Shown: one piece after another, positions 8,201 to 16,804 of the stretch | Layout: every line of letters starts with the position of its first letter | Position numbering within the stretch: position 1 is the first letter of the stretch | Made by a program: the position numbers and the translations under genes | Notes under the pieces: generated by a model | What the model was told of the DNA's origin: nothing | What the model saw: only the letters and a program-made list of their open reading frames with translations | Databases searched by the model: none | Assembly (NCBI GenBank): GCA_938017675.1 | Contig: CALIJB010000005.1 | Location: forward strand, 114,742 to 178,741 | DNA: 64,000 nt | DNA from: an uncultured Candidatus Saccharibacteria bacterium | GTDB taxonomy: Bacteria > Patescibacteriota > Saccharimonadia > Saccharimonadales > Saccharimonadaceae | Reading direction: 5' to 3'

Positions 8201-8878
8201 ATGAAAGCAGCTACAATCACTCAACTCTTGGCGTCGGCGGCTCCGGCAGTCGACGACCAAATTTTGCGACCGCTCAATCCGCGGACATTGACGGTCGATA
8301 TCGTATTGCCAGTTCTTAACGAAGCTCATGTGCTTGAGCGGTCGGTTACCAAACTGCATATATATCTTGCCAGAAATCTGCCTTATAAATGGCGTATAAT
8401 TATTGCCGATAATGGCAGCACCGATGGCACAGCGGTAATTGCTCGCTGGCTAGCCGAGAGATATTCAGAGATCCGCTTGCTGCAATTGCCAGAAAAAGGC
8501 CGCGGCCGCGCTCTTAAGCAGGCCTGGACAAGTAGTAAGGCGGACCTAGCCTATATGGATAATTGATTTGTCGACGAATCTTGACAGTTTTAAACCGATG
8601 ATTACGTCGCTGATTACCGGCGATGCCGGACTATTGACCGGTTCGCGGTTAATGAAACAATCGCGAACGACGCGCGGCTTCAAGCGAGAGTTTATTTCGC
8701 GCTGCTACAATCGAATTATTTGCGCTACTATGAAGACTGGTTGATGTTGTTAAAACAGCAACAGATAATATTAAGGGTTTGTCGCGAGTACGCCAAGATT
8801 ATGGTCAGTCGAGTTTCGGCGAGATGGCAGCATTTGGCGGTTTGCTGCTTTTCACGGCGATATTTTATCTTGTGGCAT
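8201..8878 (+). pseudogene. Decayed GT2 family glycosyltransferase (frameshifts and internal deletion)
   Basis: The first part (8201-8563) encodes a clear GT2 N-terminus: VDIVLPVLNEAHVLERS, then IIIADNGSTDGTA and GRGRALKQAW. At 8564 one extra T breaks the frame. Removing it restores DLSTNLDSFKPMITSL and GSRL...TRGFKREFISRCYN (8565-8733), which is typical of this GT2 group. The next frame change is at about 8734-8742: the family segment of about 60 residues that normally holds the FSDAQCGFKA region is missing, and the typical tail LVDVVKTATDNIKGLSRVRQ appears in a third frame from about 8737. The gene is therefore very probably non-functional. It could have used a polyprenyl-phosphate or sugar-nucleotide donor. 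ATG at 8201; an in-frame GTG at 8192 is possible. Confidence 0.82.
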
Positions 8879-10738
8879 TTGACTATTAATGGCATGGCCA
8901 ACAGTTATTATGCGGTGGCTGCGCAAGCGGCAAGTACTAACTGGACGGCATGGCTATTCGGCAGCTTAGACGCGGCGAATTTCGTTAGCGTCGACAAGCC
9001 ACCAATTAGCATGATGATTATGGGACTGTTTGGCCGGATATTCGGTTTTTCGTCGTGGAGCATGCTGTTGCCGCACGCGCTGGCAGGTATCGCTACGGTG
9101 GCGCTGGTTTACCTAACGGTTAAACGATGGTACGGTGCGCGTGCTGGTTTGATTGCTGGAATCGTAATGGCATTGACGCCAGCTGCTGCGCTAATGTTTC
9201 GTTTTAATAATCCGGATAGCTTTTTGACGCTCTTTTTGACAGCTAGCGCTTACGCATTCTTGCGATCATTTGAAGGCAAACGGCCAGTGCTATGGTTGAG
9301 TATAGCTGGACTATTTACCGGGCTTGCTTTTAATACTAAAATGTTACAAGGCTTGCTTTTGTTGCCGATAATGACAATCATTTACATTAGCTTTGCGCGT
9401 CCAAAATTCACTACTAGAATGTGGCATCTCGGCGTGGCTGGCATAGCGATAATTGTATCGACGTTTTGGTGGAGTATTTTGGTGTGGCTAACGCCAGCGG
9501 TAAATCGACCTTGGGTTGGCAGCACGAGCGACAATAGCATATGGAGTTTGATATTCGGTTATAACGGTTTTGGAAGGCTGTTGGGTGATGGTGGCGGTCC
9601 TGGAAGCCGGCCAGGCGGTATGATGCAAATGGGTGCGCAGGCTACTAGTCAAACCGCTTCGCCAGCAGCGCAAGCAATGACACCGCCGATTGGTATGATG
9701 GGCGGCAGTTTTGGTGCGGGTGGTCCTGGCAACGGTCCTGGCGGTGTTGGTTTTGGCAGCGAGACTGGCGTGCTGCGTATATTTAATGAGAGCTTTGGGC
9801 CGAATATTGCTTGGCTGATACTAGTAGCACTGATTGGCGGTGGTCTAGTGATTTGGCTGTTGCGCCGGGCGCCGCGCCGCAACAAGGAGCGGGTTGGCGT
9901 GTTGTTATGGCTGGGTTGGCTGCTGATTCACATTGTGATATTTAGTATGACTAGCGGCACTATTCATCCGTATTATGTGGTAGCGATGGCGCCAGCAATA
10001 GCAGCGCTGGTCGGTATCGGGGTGCCATACATATGGCAAGCTTACACGCGCCGCACCAAAGTAGCCTGGATACTGCCGCTGAGTATCGCGCTAACGACAA
10101 TTCTTAGCATTATTATGCTCGGCTATAGCAACTATTGGCCTTGGCTGATGTGGCTAGTGATGATTGCCGGTGGTGTAGCAACTATTCTGACGCTGCTGCC
10201 GTTATCGCAGACGAAACGGCTTAAACAAATTATTCTTGGCTTAGCAATTACTGCTGGTATGGCGGCACCGATTGTCTTTAGTGTTAGCACGGTAGCTACA
10301 GCGCATAGCGGCAGTATTCCAACGGCTGGTCCAGGCGCTTCAGCTATGAGCAATACGAATAATGAGTTGGCGCGAGCTGAATCGACGCTCGTCTCGTTTT
10401 TGCTAGAAAACCGTCATGGCACGACATGGCTGGCGGTAGTTAACAGCGCTAACGAATCGGCGCCGATTCAATTATCAAGCGGCCAGCCAGTCATGGCCAT
10501 CGGCGGCTTCAATGGTAGTGACTCGACGTTGACGCTATCGCAACTCAAACAGCTTGTTAAACAGGGTAAAGTTCGCTATTACGTAGTAAACAGCAGACAA
10601 GGGAAATCTGGCGGCCCCAGCGGTATGAGTGGACCAGGTGGTAACTCTGAAATCTTATTATGGGTGAAAAGCGTTGGTAGCAAAGTTGATTACGGCGGTA
10701 CGCAATATACAGTTTATGATCTTGCGGTGGCTGCTTAA
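8720..10738 (+). CDS. GT39/ArnT-like membrane glycosyltransferase, N-terminus disturbed
   Basis: The open frame is 672 codons from a TTG, but homology-like sequence begins only near 8879 (NGMANSYYAVAAQA; internal ATG at 8894). VDKPPISMMIMGLFGRIFG (about residues 93-111) is the conserved acidic loop region of actinobacterial GT39/PMT-like proteins. Many membrane helices follow, then a Gly/Pro/Met-rich loop (about 290-350) and the motif GTIHPYYVVAMAPAIAALVG (about 413-432). It should transfer a sugar from a lipid carrier outside the membrane. The normal first helix (GGLLLFTAIFYLVAF) is encoded in another frame at about 8833-8880, so a frameshift near 8880-8893 separates it. The protein is either started internally or inactive. 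Confidence 0.8.
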   Translation: MRYYEDWLMLLKQQQIILRVCREYAKIMVSRVSARWQHLAVCCFSRRYFILWHLTINGMANSYYAVAAQAASTNWTAWLFGSLDAANFVSVDKPPISMMIMGLFGRIFGFSSWSMLLPHALAGIATVALVYLTVKRWYGARAGLIAGIVMALTPAAALMFRFNNPDSFLTLFLTASAYAFLRSFEGKRPVLWLSIAGLFTGLAFNTKMLQGLLLLPIMTIIYISFARPKFTTRMWHLGVAGIAIIVSTFWWSILVWLTPAVNRPWVGSTSDNSIWSLIFGYNGFGRLLGDGGGPGSRPGGMMQMGAQATSQTASPAAQAMTPPIGMMGGSFGAGGPGNGPGGVGFGSETGVLRIFNESFGPNIAWLILVALIGGGLVIWLLRRAPRRNKERVGVLLWLGWLLIHIVIFSMTSGTIHPYYVVAMAPAIAALVGIGVPYIWQAYTRRTKVAWILPLSIALTTILSIIMLGYSNYWPWLMWLVMIAGGVATILTLLPLSQTKRLKQIILGLAITAGMAAPIVFSVSTVATAHSGSIPTAGPGASAMSNTNNELARAESTLVSFLLENRHGTTWLAVVNSANESAPIQLSSGQPVMAIGGFNGSDSTLTLSQLKQLVKQGKVRYYVVNSRQGKSGGPSGMSGPGGNSEILLWVKSVGSKVDYGGTQYTVYDLAVAA

Positions 10739-10796
10739 GAATACTTTAAGCTCAACCGCGCATACTGTCATTACAAACCTAAACAAAGGAGTGAAT

Positions 10797-11054
10797 ATGA
10801 CCAAAAATTTGAATTTGACAACTGATGAAGCGCTTGTTTTGCAGCAGATTAGCGAGAATGGCGAGGAATACCTGACAGGGCTAACCGAAAGCTTGCAAAT
10901 GAGCCGTCCGAAATTGATGACACAGCTGAGTCGCCTCAAAAACAAAGGTTTAATCAAAATTAAAACGACCGCTGGCGATTGGTGGATTTCGATGAGCCGC
11001 CGCGGCAAGCAGACGACTCACTACTTGTGGCCAGAAATATCCTTAAATTACTAA
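10797..11054 (+). CDS. Small winged-helix DNA-binding protein (85 aa)
   Basis: 85 residues from the ATG at 10797, with an AAAGGAG ribosome site 8 nt upstream. The pattern ALVLQQISENGEEYLTGL, then LQMSRPKLMTQLSRLKNKG and LIKIKTT fits a helix-turn-helix plus wing of the MarR/ArsR general type. It lies 33 nt upstream of a response-regulator gene and after the GT39 gene. It could be a local regulator; the target is unknown. A longer frame starting at 10674 inside the preceding gene was not used. Confidence 0.72.
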   Translation: MTKNLNLTTDEALVLQQISENGEEYLTGLTESLQMSRPKLMTQLSRLKNKGLIKIKTTAGDWWISMSRRGKQTTHYLWPEISLNY

Positions 11055-11075
11055 ACTATTAAACAAAAGAAAGGT

Positions 11076-11081
11076 TATAAT
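11076..11081 (+). promoter_or_regulatory. Predicted leaderless -10 box (TATAAT) of the response regulator
   Basis: TATAAT followed by six bases (aaaatt) and ATG at 11088. It overlaps no Shine-Dalgarno-like sequence in the leader position. Confidence 0.65.
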
Positions 11082-11087
11082 AAAATT

Positions 11088-11777
11088 ATGAAGATTTTGG
11101 TTGTTGACGACGAGAAACGAATTGCCAAGTCGATCAAGCAAGGACTCGAAATGGACGGCTACGCGGTTGATATTGAGCATGATGGCGAGGATGGCTACAA
11201 TGCAGCGCGGGCTGATGATTACGATCTCATCATTCTCGACGTGATGATGCCGATTATGAATGGTTTTGAAGTCGCCAAAAAGCTGCGTGCTGACGGTAAT
11301 AAAACGCCAATCTTGATGTTGACAGCCAAAGATCAGAATAAAGATATTGTGGAAGGCTTGGATAGCGGTGCCGACGACTATTTGCCGAAGCCGTTTAGCT
11401 TCGAGGTTCTCGGCGCTCGCGTTCGGGCGTTGCTGAGGCGGCCGCAGGATGTACTTGATAACATTTTGACAGTGCGTGATCTTGAACTTGATATCGCTAA
11501 TCACACTGCTAAACGGGCTGGTAAAGATATCAAGCTATCTAACAAAGAATTTGCCATTCTTGAATATTTGCTGCGCAACAAGAATCAAATTCTCAGCAAG
11601 CAAAACATCATGACGCACGTCTGGGACTTTGATGCCGATATTTTGCCGAATAATGTTGAAGTTTTTATTAACTATTTGCGCAACAAAATTGATAAGCCTT
11701 TTCCAGGCGCCGATCCGATTATCCAAACGGTACGAGGGTTTGGATATATCGTTAAGGACGAGATTAGAAAAGCATGA
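11088..11777 (+). CDS. OmpR/PhoB-family response regulator
   Basis: 229 residues. Receiver domain 1-118: acidic pair VVDDE (7-9), phospho-acceptor Asp51 in LIILDVMMP, LMLTAKD (switch Thr about 83), PKPF (conserved Lys about 102). DNA-binding winged helix about 130-225: LDIANHTAKRAG, LSNKEFAILEYLL and NNVEVFINYLRNKID with VRGFGYI at the end, typical of OmpR/PhoB effectors. It forms a two-component pair with the histidine kinase that overlaps it by 4 nt. Predicted leaderless mRNA. Confidence 0.97.
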   Translation: MKILVVDDEKRIAKSIKQGLEMDGYAVDIEHDGEDGYNAARADDYDLIILDVMMPIMNGFEVAKKLRADGNKTPILMLTAKDQNKDIVEGLDSGADDYLPKPFSFEVLGARVRALLRRPQDVLDNILTVRDLELDIANHTAKRAGKDIKLSNKEFAILEYLLRNKNQILSKQNIMTHVWDFDADILPNNVEVFINYLRNKIDKPFPGADPIIQTVRGFGYIVKDEIRKA

Positions 11778-12787
11778 AAAATGTTGGTCAACGTGCCGTT
11801 GTTCGCTTAGCGGGGACCTATTTGGCGATCATCATGTCTATGTCGGTCGCCTTTAGTTTGATAATTTATGGACTATCAAGCCAAGAATTTCATCGCCGGC
11901 CTCCAAATGATCAGCAAGCAACTTCTACGATTCGTTCCGCCGAGCCGGGTACGGTTATTTCAATTCACAGCTATCTTGATACGCGTGAAGATGAAGCGAT
12001 GGCGGCGATTCGCCTAAACTTGCTGCTGGCAAATTTGACGGTGTTTTTGATAGGTGGACTAATCAGCTATCTGCTAGCTCAGCATACGCTGCAACCAATC
12101 GAGGATAACATGGCGGCACAATCGCGTTTTGTCAGCGATGCTAGCCACGAATTACGCACGCCGTTGACCGCACTACTGGCAGCTAATGAGGTGGCATCAA
12201 TGAATCCGAAATTGACTCTCAAACAGGCTAAGCAAGTTATCGCCGACAATGTTGATGATGTTAAACGTTTACAAAAATTAACCAACTCAATGTTAGGGTT
12301 GCTCAAAGAAGACAAGCTGGAAATTCAGAAAGGCAAGGTCGGTTTGCAATCGGTGATTACTCGGGCGATGAACCTAGTAGTAAATCAGGCGCTGGCAAAA
12401 GATATTGCTATCGATGATAAAACTAAAAATTTTTCGCTGCTTGGCGATCGACAAAGTTTAGAACAGCTTTTCACGATTTTGCTAGACAATGCTATTAAAT
12501 ATAGTAACAAAAGCGGTACCATTACTATTTCTAGCAGCAAAAAGGGTAAGCACGTCAGCGTTGCTGTAGCGGACGCTGGTATTGGCATGAGCGACGAAGT
12601 AAAGTCGCAGATTTTTACGCGATTTTATAGAGCCGAAGAGTCGCGTACTACTGCTGGATACGGCTTAGGTCTGTCAATCGCCGAGCGGATTATTAGAGCG
12701 CATGGCGGACGAATTAACGTCGATAGCGAACAGAATGTTGGTTCGACTTTTACAGTCATTCTTCCTGCATACAACAAGAAAAAATAG
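11774..12787 (+). CDS. Sensor histidine kinase
   Basis: 337 residues. Two membrane helices (about 14-34 and 81-103) flank a short extracellular loop of about 45 residues, too small for a classical ligand domain. No clear HAMP. HisKA with phospho-acceptor His125 in SDASHELRTPLTA. HATPase_c: N box LLDNAIKYS, G1 VADAGIGMS, F box near IFTRFYRAEES, G2 YGLGLSIAERI. It phosphorylates the partner regulator encoded directly upstream (ATGA overlap). The short sensor loop suggests sensing within the membrane, or through a partner such as the 110-aa protein downstream (inference). Confidence 0.96.
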   Translation: MKNVGQRAVVRLAGTYLAIIMSMSVAFSLIIYGLSSQEFHRRPPNDQQATSTIRSAEPGTVISIHSYLDTREDEAMAAIRLNLLLANLTVFLIGGLISYLLAQHTLQPIEDNMAAQSRFVSDASHELRTPLTALLAANEVASMNPKLTLKQAKQVIADNVDDVKRLQKLTNSMLGLLKEDKLEIQKGKVGLQSVITRAMNLVVNQALAKDIAIDDKTKNFSLLGDRQSLEQLFTILLDNAIKYSNKSGTITISSSKKGKHVSVAVADAGIGMSDEVKSQIFTRFYRAEESRTTAGYGLGLSIAERIIRAHGGRINVDSEQNVGSTFTVILPAYNKKK

Positions 12788-12857
12788 TTTTTAAGGCGTC
12801 TTTAATAGCTCCTAGTTATATTTTAATCAGTATTAATTAACAAAAGGAGATGAATAA

Positions 12858-13190
12858 ATGCCAACTAAAATTGAAGATGGTTTTGAAATGCCTTCTGGCG
12901 GTACGCCGTCAATACGGCCAGTAGCGCAATGCTCGTCTATGACGCCAACTATGATTTTGGCCGTCATAGCAATTGTGTTGTTCGCTGGCGGATTAGGTTT
13001 TGTTGGTGGTATGCAAGTCAATAAATCATCGCAAAGCAATGCAATGAATGGTGCGCCTGGAGGCAATTCACTAGTGCCGCAGCAGGCTGGTTCTAGCACA
13101 AATAACGCTACCGCACCTCAGGAGTCGCCTAGCTCATCAAACAAGAATCAACAAGCAGGTCCACCAAATACCAATATGAATAACAGCTAG
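12858..13190 (+). CDS. Single-helix membrane protein with Ser/Asn/Gln-rich tail (110 aa)
   Basis: 110 residues after an AAAGGAG ribosome site. Polar N-terminus (1-30), one hydrophobic helix (about 32-52, MILAVIAIVLFAGGLGFVGG), then a low-complexity outside tail rich in Ser, Asn, Gln, Pro and Gly (about 55-110). No family recognised. Being directly downstream of the histidine kinase, it may be a target or accessory of that system. Its stop overlaps the 3' end of the convergent DsbA-like gene by 4 nt. Confidence 0.7.
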   Translation: MPTKIEDGFEMPSGGTPSIRPVAQCSSMTPTMILAVIAIVLFAGGLGFVGGMQVNKSSQSNAMNGAPGGNSLVPQQAGSSTNNATAPQESPSSSNKNQQAGPPNTNMNNS

Positions 13191-13936
13191 TAGCTGATTC
13201 CAGCAGATTTCATTGCTGGCTGGATGACGAACTTTTCAAAATTATCAGCATTAGCCCAGACATAACTAGCATTAGTATCGGTGTTTGTGCCGCTAACTAG
13301 CTTATCGTTAAGGACTTTTTGGCTGCCGACATCTTTGCCGTTAATGTACATAGCCGGTGTGCCGCCAACGCTGTCCTTTTTGCCGAGCGCCATGTCGTAA
13401 TCAATTTTTTTACGGATATTTGGATTTTCGAGATCAGCCTTGAATTTTTCTACATTCAAGCCCTTGATGTCGGAGGCTAACTTCACAAAGTTTTCGGTAC
13501 GAGTTGACCCAGATAGCTCTACCCAGCTAGCTCGATTTTCGAAAAGCGAGTTGTGCATTTCCCAGTACTTACCTTGTAGTCCAGCTGATTCGGCAGCAGC
13601 CGCCGCGGCCAGCGCGTTCGGGTGAGCGCTAGTTAGCGGATAATTGCGGAAGATAAACCCGATCTTGTCTTTGTACTTTTCAATGACTTTTTTGGTGACT
13701 GGGTAAGATGAATTGCAGCCTGGACATTGAAAATCGGCATATTCAACTAGTAGTACTTTGCTGTTAGCGTTACCATAAACATGTTCGCTAATATCGCCGC
13801 TTTCGCTTGATGCTGGCTGCGCCTTCGTAGTATCGACACTTGAAACATCAATTTGATTGCGCTGCTGTAAAAAAATCAAGCCGCCAATCAATCCTACGCA
13901 CATCGCCGCAAAAATAATCCATGCCTTTTTGGTCAT
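13187..13936 (-). CDS. Membrane-anchored DsbA-family thiol oxidoreductase
   Basis: 249 residues. An N-terminal signal anchor (about 5-23) is followed by a thioredoxin fold with the active site CPGC at 71-74 (YADFQCPGCNS). An inserted helical domain follows and then the cis-proline loop VGGTPAMYING (about 190-200). This is the DsbA/BdbD group common in Gram-positive lineages; it introduces disulfides in exported proteins. That fits the many Cys-bearing exported proteins in this window (PBP tail repeats, the 613-aa surface protein, the PspC protein). No DsbB/VKOR partner is visible. GGAGGAAAT ribosome site; -10-like TATAAT at about 13963-13968 on the minus strand. Confidence 0.93.
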   Translation of the reverse strand: MTKKAWIIFAAMCVGLIGGLIFLQQRNQIDVSSVDTTKAQPASSESGDISEHVYGNANSKVLLVEYADFQCPGCNSSYPVTKKVIEKYKDKIGFIFRNYPLTSAHPNALAAAAAAESAGLQGKYWEMHNSLFENRASWVELSGSTRTENFVKLASDIKGLNVEKFKADLENPNIRKKIDYDMALGKKDSVGGTPAMYINGKDVGSQKVLNDKLVSGTNTDTNASYVWANADNFEKFVIQPAMKSAGISY

Positions 13937-14003
13937 ATTTCCTCCGCTTATTACTAGAGGCTATTATACTGCTTATGAGCTCGCCAATCAAGCGGGCTTG
14001 CGG

Positions 14004-14009
14004 TACAAT
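14004..14009 (+). promoter_or_regulatory. Predicted leaderless -10 box (TACAAT)
   Basis: TACAAT plus six bases leads to ATG at 14016. It fixes that start over a longer frame that would run back through the divergent DsbA promoter. Confidence 0.6.
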
Positions 14010-14015
14010 ATATGT

Positions 14016-15035
14016 ATGCGGTTATTCTTAGCGATTTTGTTTGTGATGATTACTTTAGCGTTGATAGCGGTGACGTCAATTTCGCCGCGCCGAACAAAGC
14101 TATCAATGTACGAGTTAGAACGCCGCCGGTGTAAGGGTGATACTGCAGCGGCTGACGAATTACGGCGAATACTACTGCTTGATGATATTGTATCGCTGCG
14201 TAAGGCAACCGAAGCTCTACTACTGGTTCTGGCGGTATTATCGGCAGTATCGGCGTTTGGTTTTTTTATCGGTGTGGCCATTAGCGTGATGACGTCTTTA
14301 GTATATAGTAGAATTGCTCATTTTGACTGGTTGGTGCAGATGGTTGATGGATATTACCGGCGGATAGAGCCGAGATTGCTGACTTTCGTCGAGCGGCATC
14401 CGCGCTTGGGGCAAGTTTTGCGCAGTGTTAACGTGCAGAATGAGCCGAATATTCTTAGCTCGCGGGAAGAACTTGAGCATTTGATACGCGAATCATCGGG
14501 AATATTGTCGCTTGAAGAGAAAAAATTAATCAATAATGCCCTGCATTTTCATGAAAAAACCGTCGAAGAGGTAATGACGCCGCGCGGCGTAATGAATACA
14601 GTAGCTAAGGAAGATGTGATTGGGCCGTTGCTGCTTGATGAACTGCATAAGACTGGTCATAGCCGCTTCCCGGTGACTGACGGTGATATTGACCATATTG
14701 TTGGTATTCTGCATATTCGTAGCTTACTGACGCTTGATAACGGTAAGAAAACTAGCCGCGTTGAAACGGCGATGGACAAGAAGATTTACTTTATCAACCA
14801 AAACCAGAAGCTGGAGCGCGCCTTGTCGGCCTTTATCAAGACGCGGCATCACATGTTTATTGTTGTTAACGATTATCGCGAGACAGCGGGTATCTTAACG
14901 CTCGAGGATACATTAGAGGCGTTGCTTGGCCGTAAAATCCTCGATGAATTTGATGTAGTTGACGATTTGCGCGTGCTGGCGGCGCGTAATCCGAACAAAA
15001 ATAATAAGAGTCCATCGGCTACTGACGTTAAATAA
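14016..15035 (+). CDS. CNNM/CorC-like CBS-domain membrane protein (hemolysin C-like)
   Basis: 339 residues from the ATG at 14016. One N-terminal helix (about 2-20), a cytoplasmic stretch with ISPRRTKLSMYELERRR, two helices (about 69-100), then ILSSREELEHLIRES and the typical KKLINNALHFHEKTVEEVMTPR... order of the CorC/HlyC family. Two CBS repeats follow (about 186-245 and 250-310). HMFIVVNDYRETAGILTLED is the signature of the second CBS. The usual full DUF21 channel domain is reduced and there is no obvious C-terminal CorC_HlyC domain. Members are linked to Mg or Co efflux and membrane homeostasis. Confidence 0.86.
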   Translation: MRLFLAILFVMITLALIAVTSISPRRTKLSMYELERRRCKGDTAAADELRRILLLDDIVSLRKATEALLLVLAVLSAVSAFGFFIGVAISVMTSLVYSRIAHFDWLVQMVDGYYRRIEPRLLTFVERHPRLGQVLRSVNVQNEPNILSSREELEHLIRESSGILSLEEKKLINNALHFHEKTVEEVMTPRGVMNTVAKEDVIGPLLLDELHKTGHSRFPVTDGDIDHIVGILHIRSLLTLDNGKKTSRVETAMDKKIYFINQNQKLERALSAFIKTRHHMFIVVNDYRETAGILTLEDTLEALLGRKILDEFDVVDDLRVLAARNPNKNNKSPSATDVK

Positions 15036-15045
15036 GTCAGTAATT

Positions 15046-15072
15046 TTAGCACTCTTGCACTTCGAGTGCTAA
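15046..15072 (+). promoter_or_regulatory. CIRCE element (HrcA operator)
   Basis: Perfect consensus: TTAGCACTC (15046-15054), nine-base spacer, GAGTGCTAA (15064-15072). It lies 19 nt before the dnaJ ATG and just upstream of its -10 box, so HrcA binding would block the promoter. No hrcA, grpE or dnaK is in the window. Confidence 0.97.
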
Positions 15073-15079
15073 CGCGCTA

Positions 15080-15085
15080 TACTAT
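15080..15085 (+). promoter_or_regulatory. Predicted leaderless -10 box of dnaJ
   Basis: TACTAT, six bases, ATG at 15092. An overlapping TATACT at 15078-15083 is the alternative (8-nt gap). Confidence 0.55.
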
Positions 15086-15091
15086 AGCAAT

Positions 15092-16207
15092 ATGGCAAAG
15101 CGTGACTATTATGAAGTACTAGGTATCAGCAAAAACGCCTCTGAAGACGAAGTCAAGAAAGCTTTTCGTAAGCTGGCTGTCAAGTATCACCCCGACAAGG
15201 AAGGTGGCAGCGAAGAGAAATTCAAAGAGATTAACGAAGCTTACGAAGTTCTCAAAGACAAGCAAAAACGCCAACGTTACGACCAGTTCGGTCATGCTGG
15301 CGTAGGCGGTTCTGGCGGCGGTGCTGGTTACAGCGGTAATCCTTTTGAAGGTTTTGGCGGTTTCGGCCAAGGCCAGAATATCAATTTCGATTTTGGCGAA
15401 GGCTTGGGCGATATTTTCAGTCAGTTTTTTGGCGGGCCGTCCGGGCAATCGCGCCGCAATAGCCGGCCGCGTGGGCGCGACGTTGAAACGCGTGTTACTT
15501 TGACTTTCGAAGAAGCGGTGTTTGGTAAAGATGTCGAGATTGCGTTAATGATTAATGACGAGTGTGAGCATTGTCACGGTACGACCGTCGAGCCGGGTTT
15601 CGAGATGAAAACTTGTCCAGATTGCCAAGGCGCTGGCCAACGTGTCCGCACAATGAACACTATGTTTGGACCGATTCAACAAGCGGTAGTTTGCGAAACT
15701 TGCAAAGGCCGCGGTAAAATACCCGAGAAAGAATGCACAGTTTGTCATGGCTCTGGCGTGCAACGCCGCGAGCAGAAAATCACTGTCAAAATTCCAGCAG
15801 GTATTGATGACGGTTCGACGATTCGTTTGCGCGAGCGCGGTGAAGCGATTGCCGACGGCGACCGTGGTGATTTATACATCAATATTCGCGTTAAAGCGCA
15901 TAAGAAATTTACCCGCGAGGGCGATTTGATTCTTAGCCAAGAACATATTGGTATGGTTGATGCGGCACTCGGTACTGAAATTGACGTTGAGACAGTCGAC
16001 GGCATAATTACCATGAAGGTACCGGCCGGTACGCAGTCGGGTACTGATTTTAAATTGTCTGGCCATGGTGTCCCGTACCCACGCAGCGAACGGCGCGGCG
16101 CCCATATCGTTAGCATTATTGTCGATACACCGACTAAGCTATCTAAGAAGCAGCGTGAACTGTTGGAGCAATTCGAAGCCTCTAAAAAACGCGGTATTTT
16201 CTCGTGA
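15092..16207 (+). CDS. dnaJ: Chaperone DnaJ
   Basis: 371 residues, full length. J domain 1-70 with the HPD motif at 33-35, a Gly/Phe-rich linker (about 72-118), the Cys-rich zinc domain with four CxxCxG[X]G motifs (CEHCHG, CPDCQGAG, CETCKGRG, CTVCHGSG; about 152-226) and the C-terminal substrate-binding domains. It delivers unfolded clients to DnaK and stimulates its ATPase. Here it is separated from dnaK/grpE and has its own CIRCE-controlled promoter, which indicates heat-shock control by HrcA. Confidence 0.98.
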   Translation: MAKRDYYEVLGISKNASEDEVKKAFRKLAVKYHPDKEGGSEEKFKEINEAYEVLKDKQKRQRYDQFGHAGVGGSGGGAGYSGNPFEGFGGFGQGQNINFDFGEGLGDIFSQFFGGPSGQSRRNSRPRGRDVETRVTLTFEEAVFGKDVEIALMINDECEHCHGTTVEPGFEMKTCPDCQGAGQRVRTMNTMFGPIQQAVVCETCKGRGKIPEKECTVCHGSGVQRREQKITVKIPAGIDDGSTIRLRERGEAIADGDRGDLYINIRVKAHKKFTREGDLILSQEHIGMVDAALGTEIDVETVDGIITMKVPAGTQSGTDFKLSGHGVPYPRSERRGAHIVSIIVDTPTKLSKKQRELLEQFEASKKRGIFS

Positions 16208-16248
16208 GACACAGGCTTTTAACTTGTCATCGTACATAGACGACATGA

Positions 16249-16254
16249 TAAAAT
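16249..16254 (+). promoter_or_regulatory. Predicted leaderless extended -10 box
   Basis: ATGA-TAAAAT, six bases, ATG at 16261. Confidence 0.55.
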
Positions 16255-16260
16255 AAAAGC

Positions 16261-16749
16261 ATGACTTTTACTATCGTTCTAGCAATAGTCTTTGGCGTGC
16301 TGTTTTTGTTGGCATATATGACGCGCCGGCGATTCGGCGTATTGACGCTAGCGCTAGCAGCTGGTTCAATCTTGGCTGATTTGTGGAGTAGCGAGGCAAC
16401 GCCATACGTTGCTAATCTCGGCATTGTCATCATCCGTCCGCCGTTAGTAGATGTAGTAGCGGTGATATTAACTCTAGCACCTTCACTGATATTATTATTC
16501 AGCGGGCCGGCGGCTAGTAACAAATTTCAGCGAATTGGCGGGTCAGTGATATTTGCAGTGTTAGCTGTGGTATTAATGTTTGAGCCGCTAGAAAATGCGC
16601 TAGTGGTTGATGAGTTCGGCAAGCAAATCGTCAGCCGTATTAATGCGTCTTATGCCATTATCGTGACTGTGTGCCTGGTGCTGTCGATAATTGATGTGTT
16701 GCAAACTCATGTGCGGCGCAACGAATCAAAAAAGAAGAGTAAAGAATAA
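16261..16749 (+). CDS. Multi-helix membrane protein of unknown function (162 aa)
   Basis: 162 residues with about five hydrophobic segments (about 2-20, 25-45, 58-84, 90-108, 128-148) and a basic Lys/Ser-rich C-terminus. The arrangement recalls the CvpA/colicin V production group, but no diagnostic motif is seen, so no function is assigned. It is followed by a strong intrinsic terminator, so it forms a single-gene unit with a predicted leaderless promoter. Confidence 0.72.
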   Translation: MTFTIVLAIVFGVLFLLAYMTRRRFGVLTLALAAGSILADLWSSEATPYVANLGIVIIRPPLVDVVAVILTLAPSLILLFSGPAASNKFQRIGGSVIFAVLAVVLMFEPLENALVVDEFGKQIVSRINASYAIIVTVCLVLSIIDVLQTHVRRNESKKKSKE

Positions 16750-16766
16750 AGACAGTTAAAAAATAA

Positions 16767-16800
16767 AAGACCTTCACGCTGAGGAGGTCTTCTTGTTTTT
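16767..16800 (+). terminator. Intrinsic terminator after the 162-aa membrane protein
   Basis: AAGACCT (16767-16773) pairs with AGGTCTT (16785-16791); an 11-base loop; followed by a T-rich run (cttgttttt). Confidence 0.75.
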
Positions 16801-16804
16801 GAAA

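Noticed and set aside
8564..8566. TGA read as glycine (genetic code 25) to explain the broken GT2
   Set aside because: Reading through TGA does not restore the family sequence; a one-base frame change does. Other genes, such as trmB, end normally at TGA.
13857..14015. Longer N-terminus of the CBS-domain protein
   Set aside because: It would run through the divergent DsbA start and promoter; the ATG at 14016 has a well-spaced -10 box and starts the first membrane helix.
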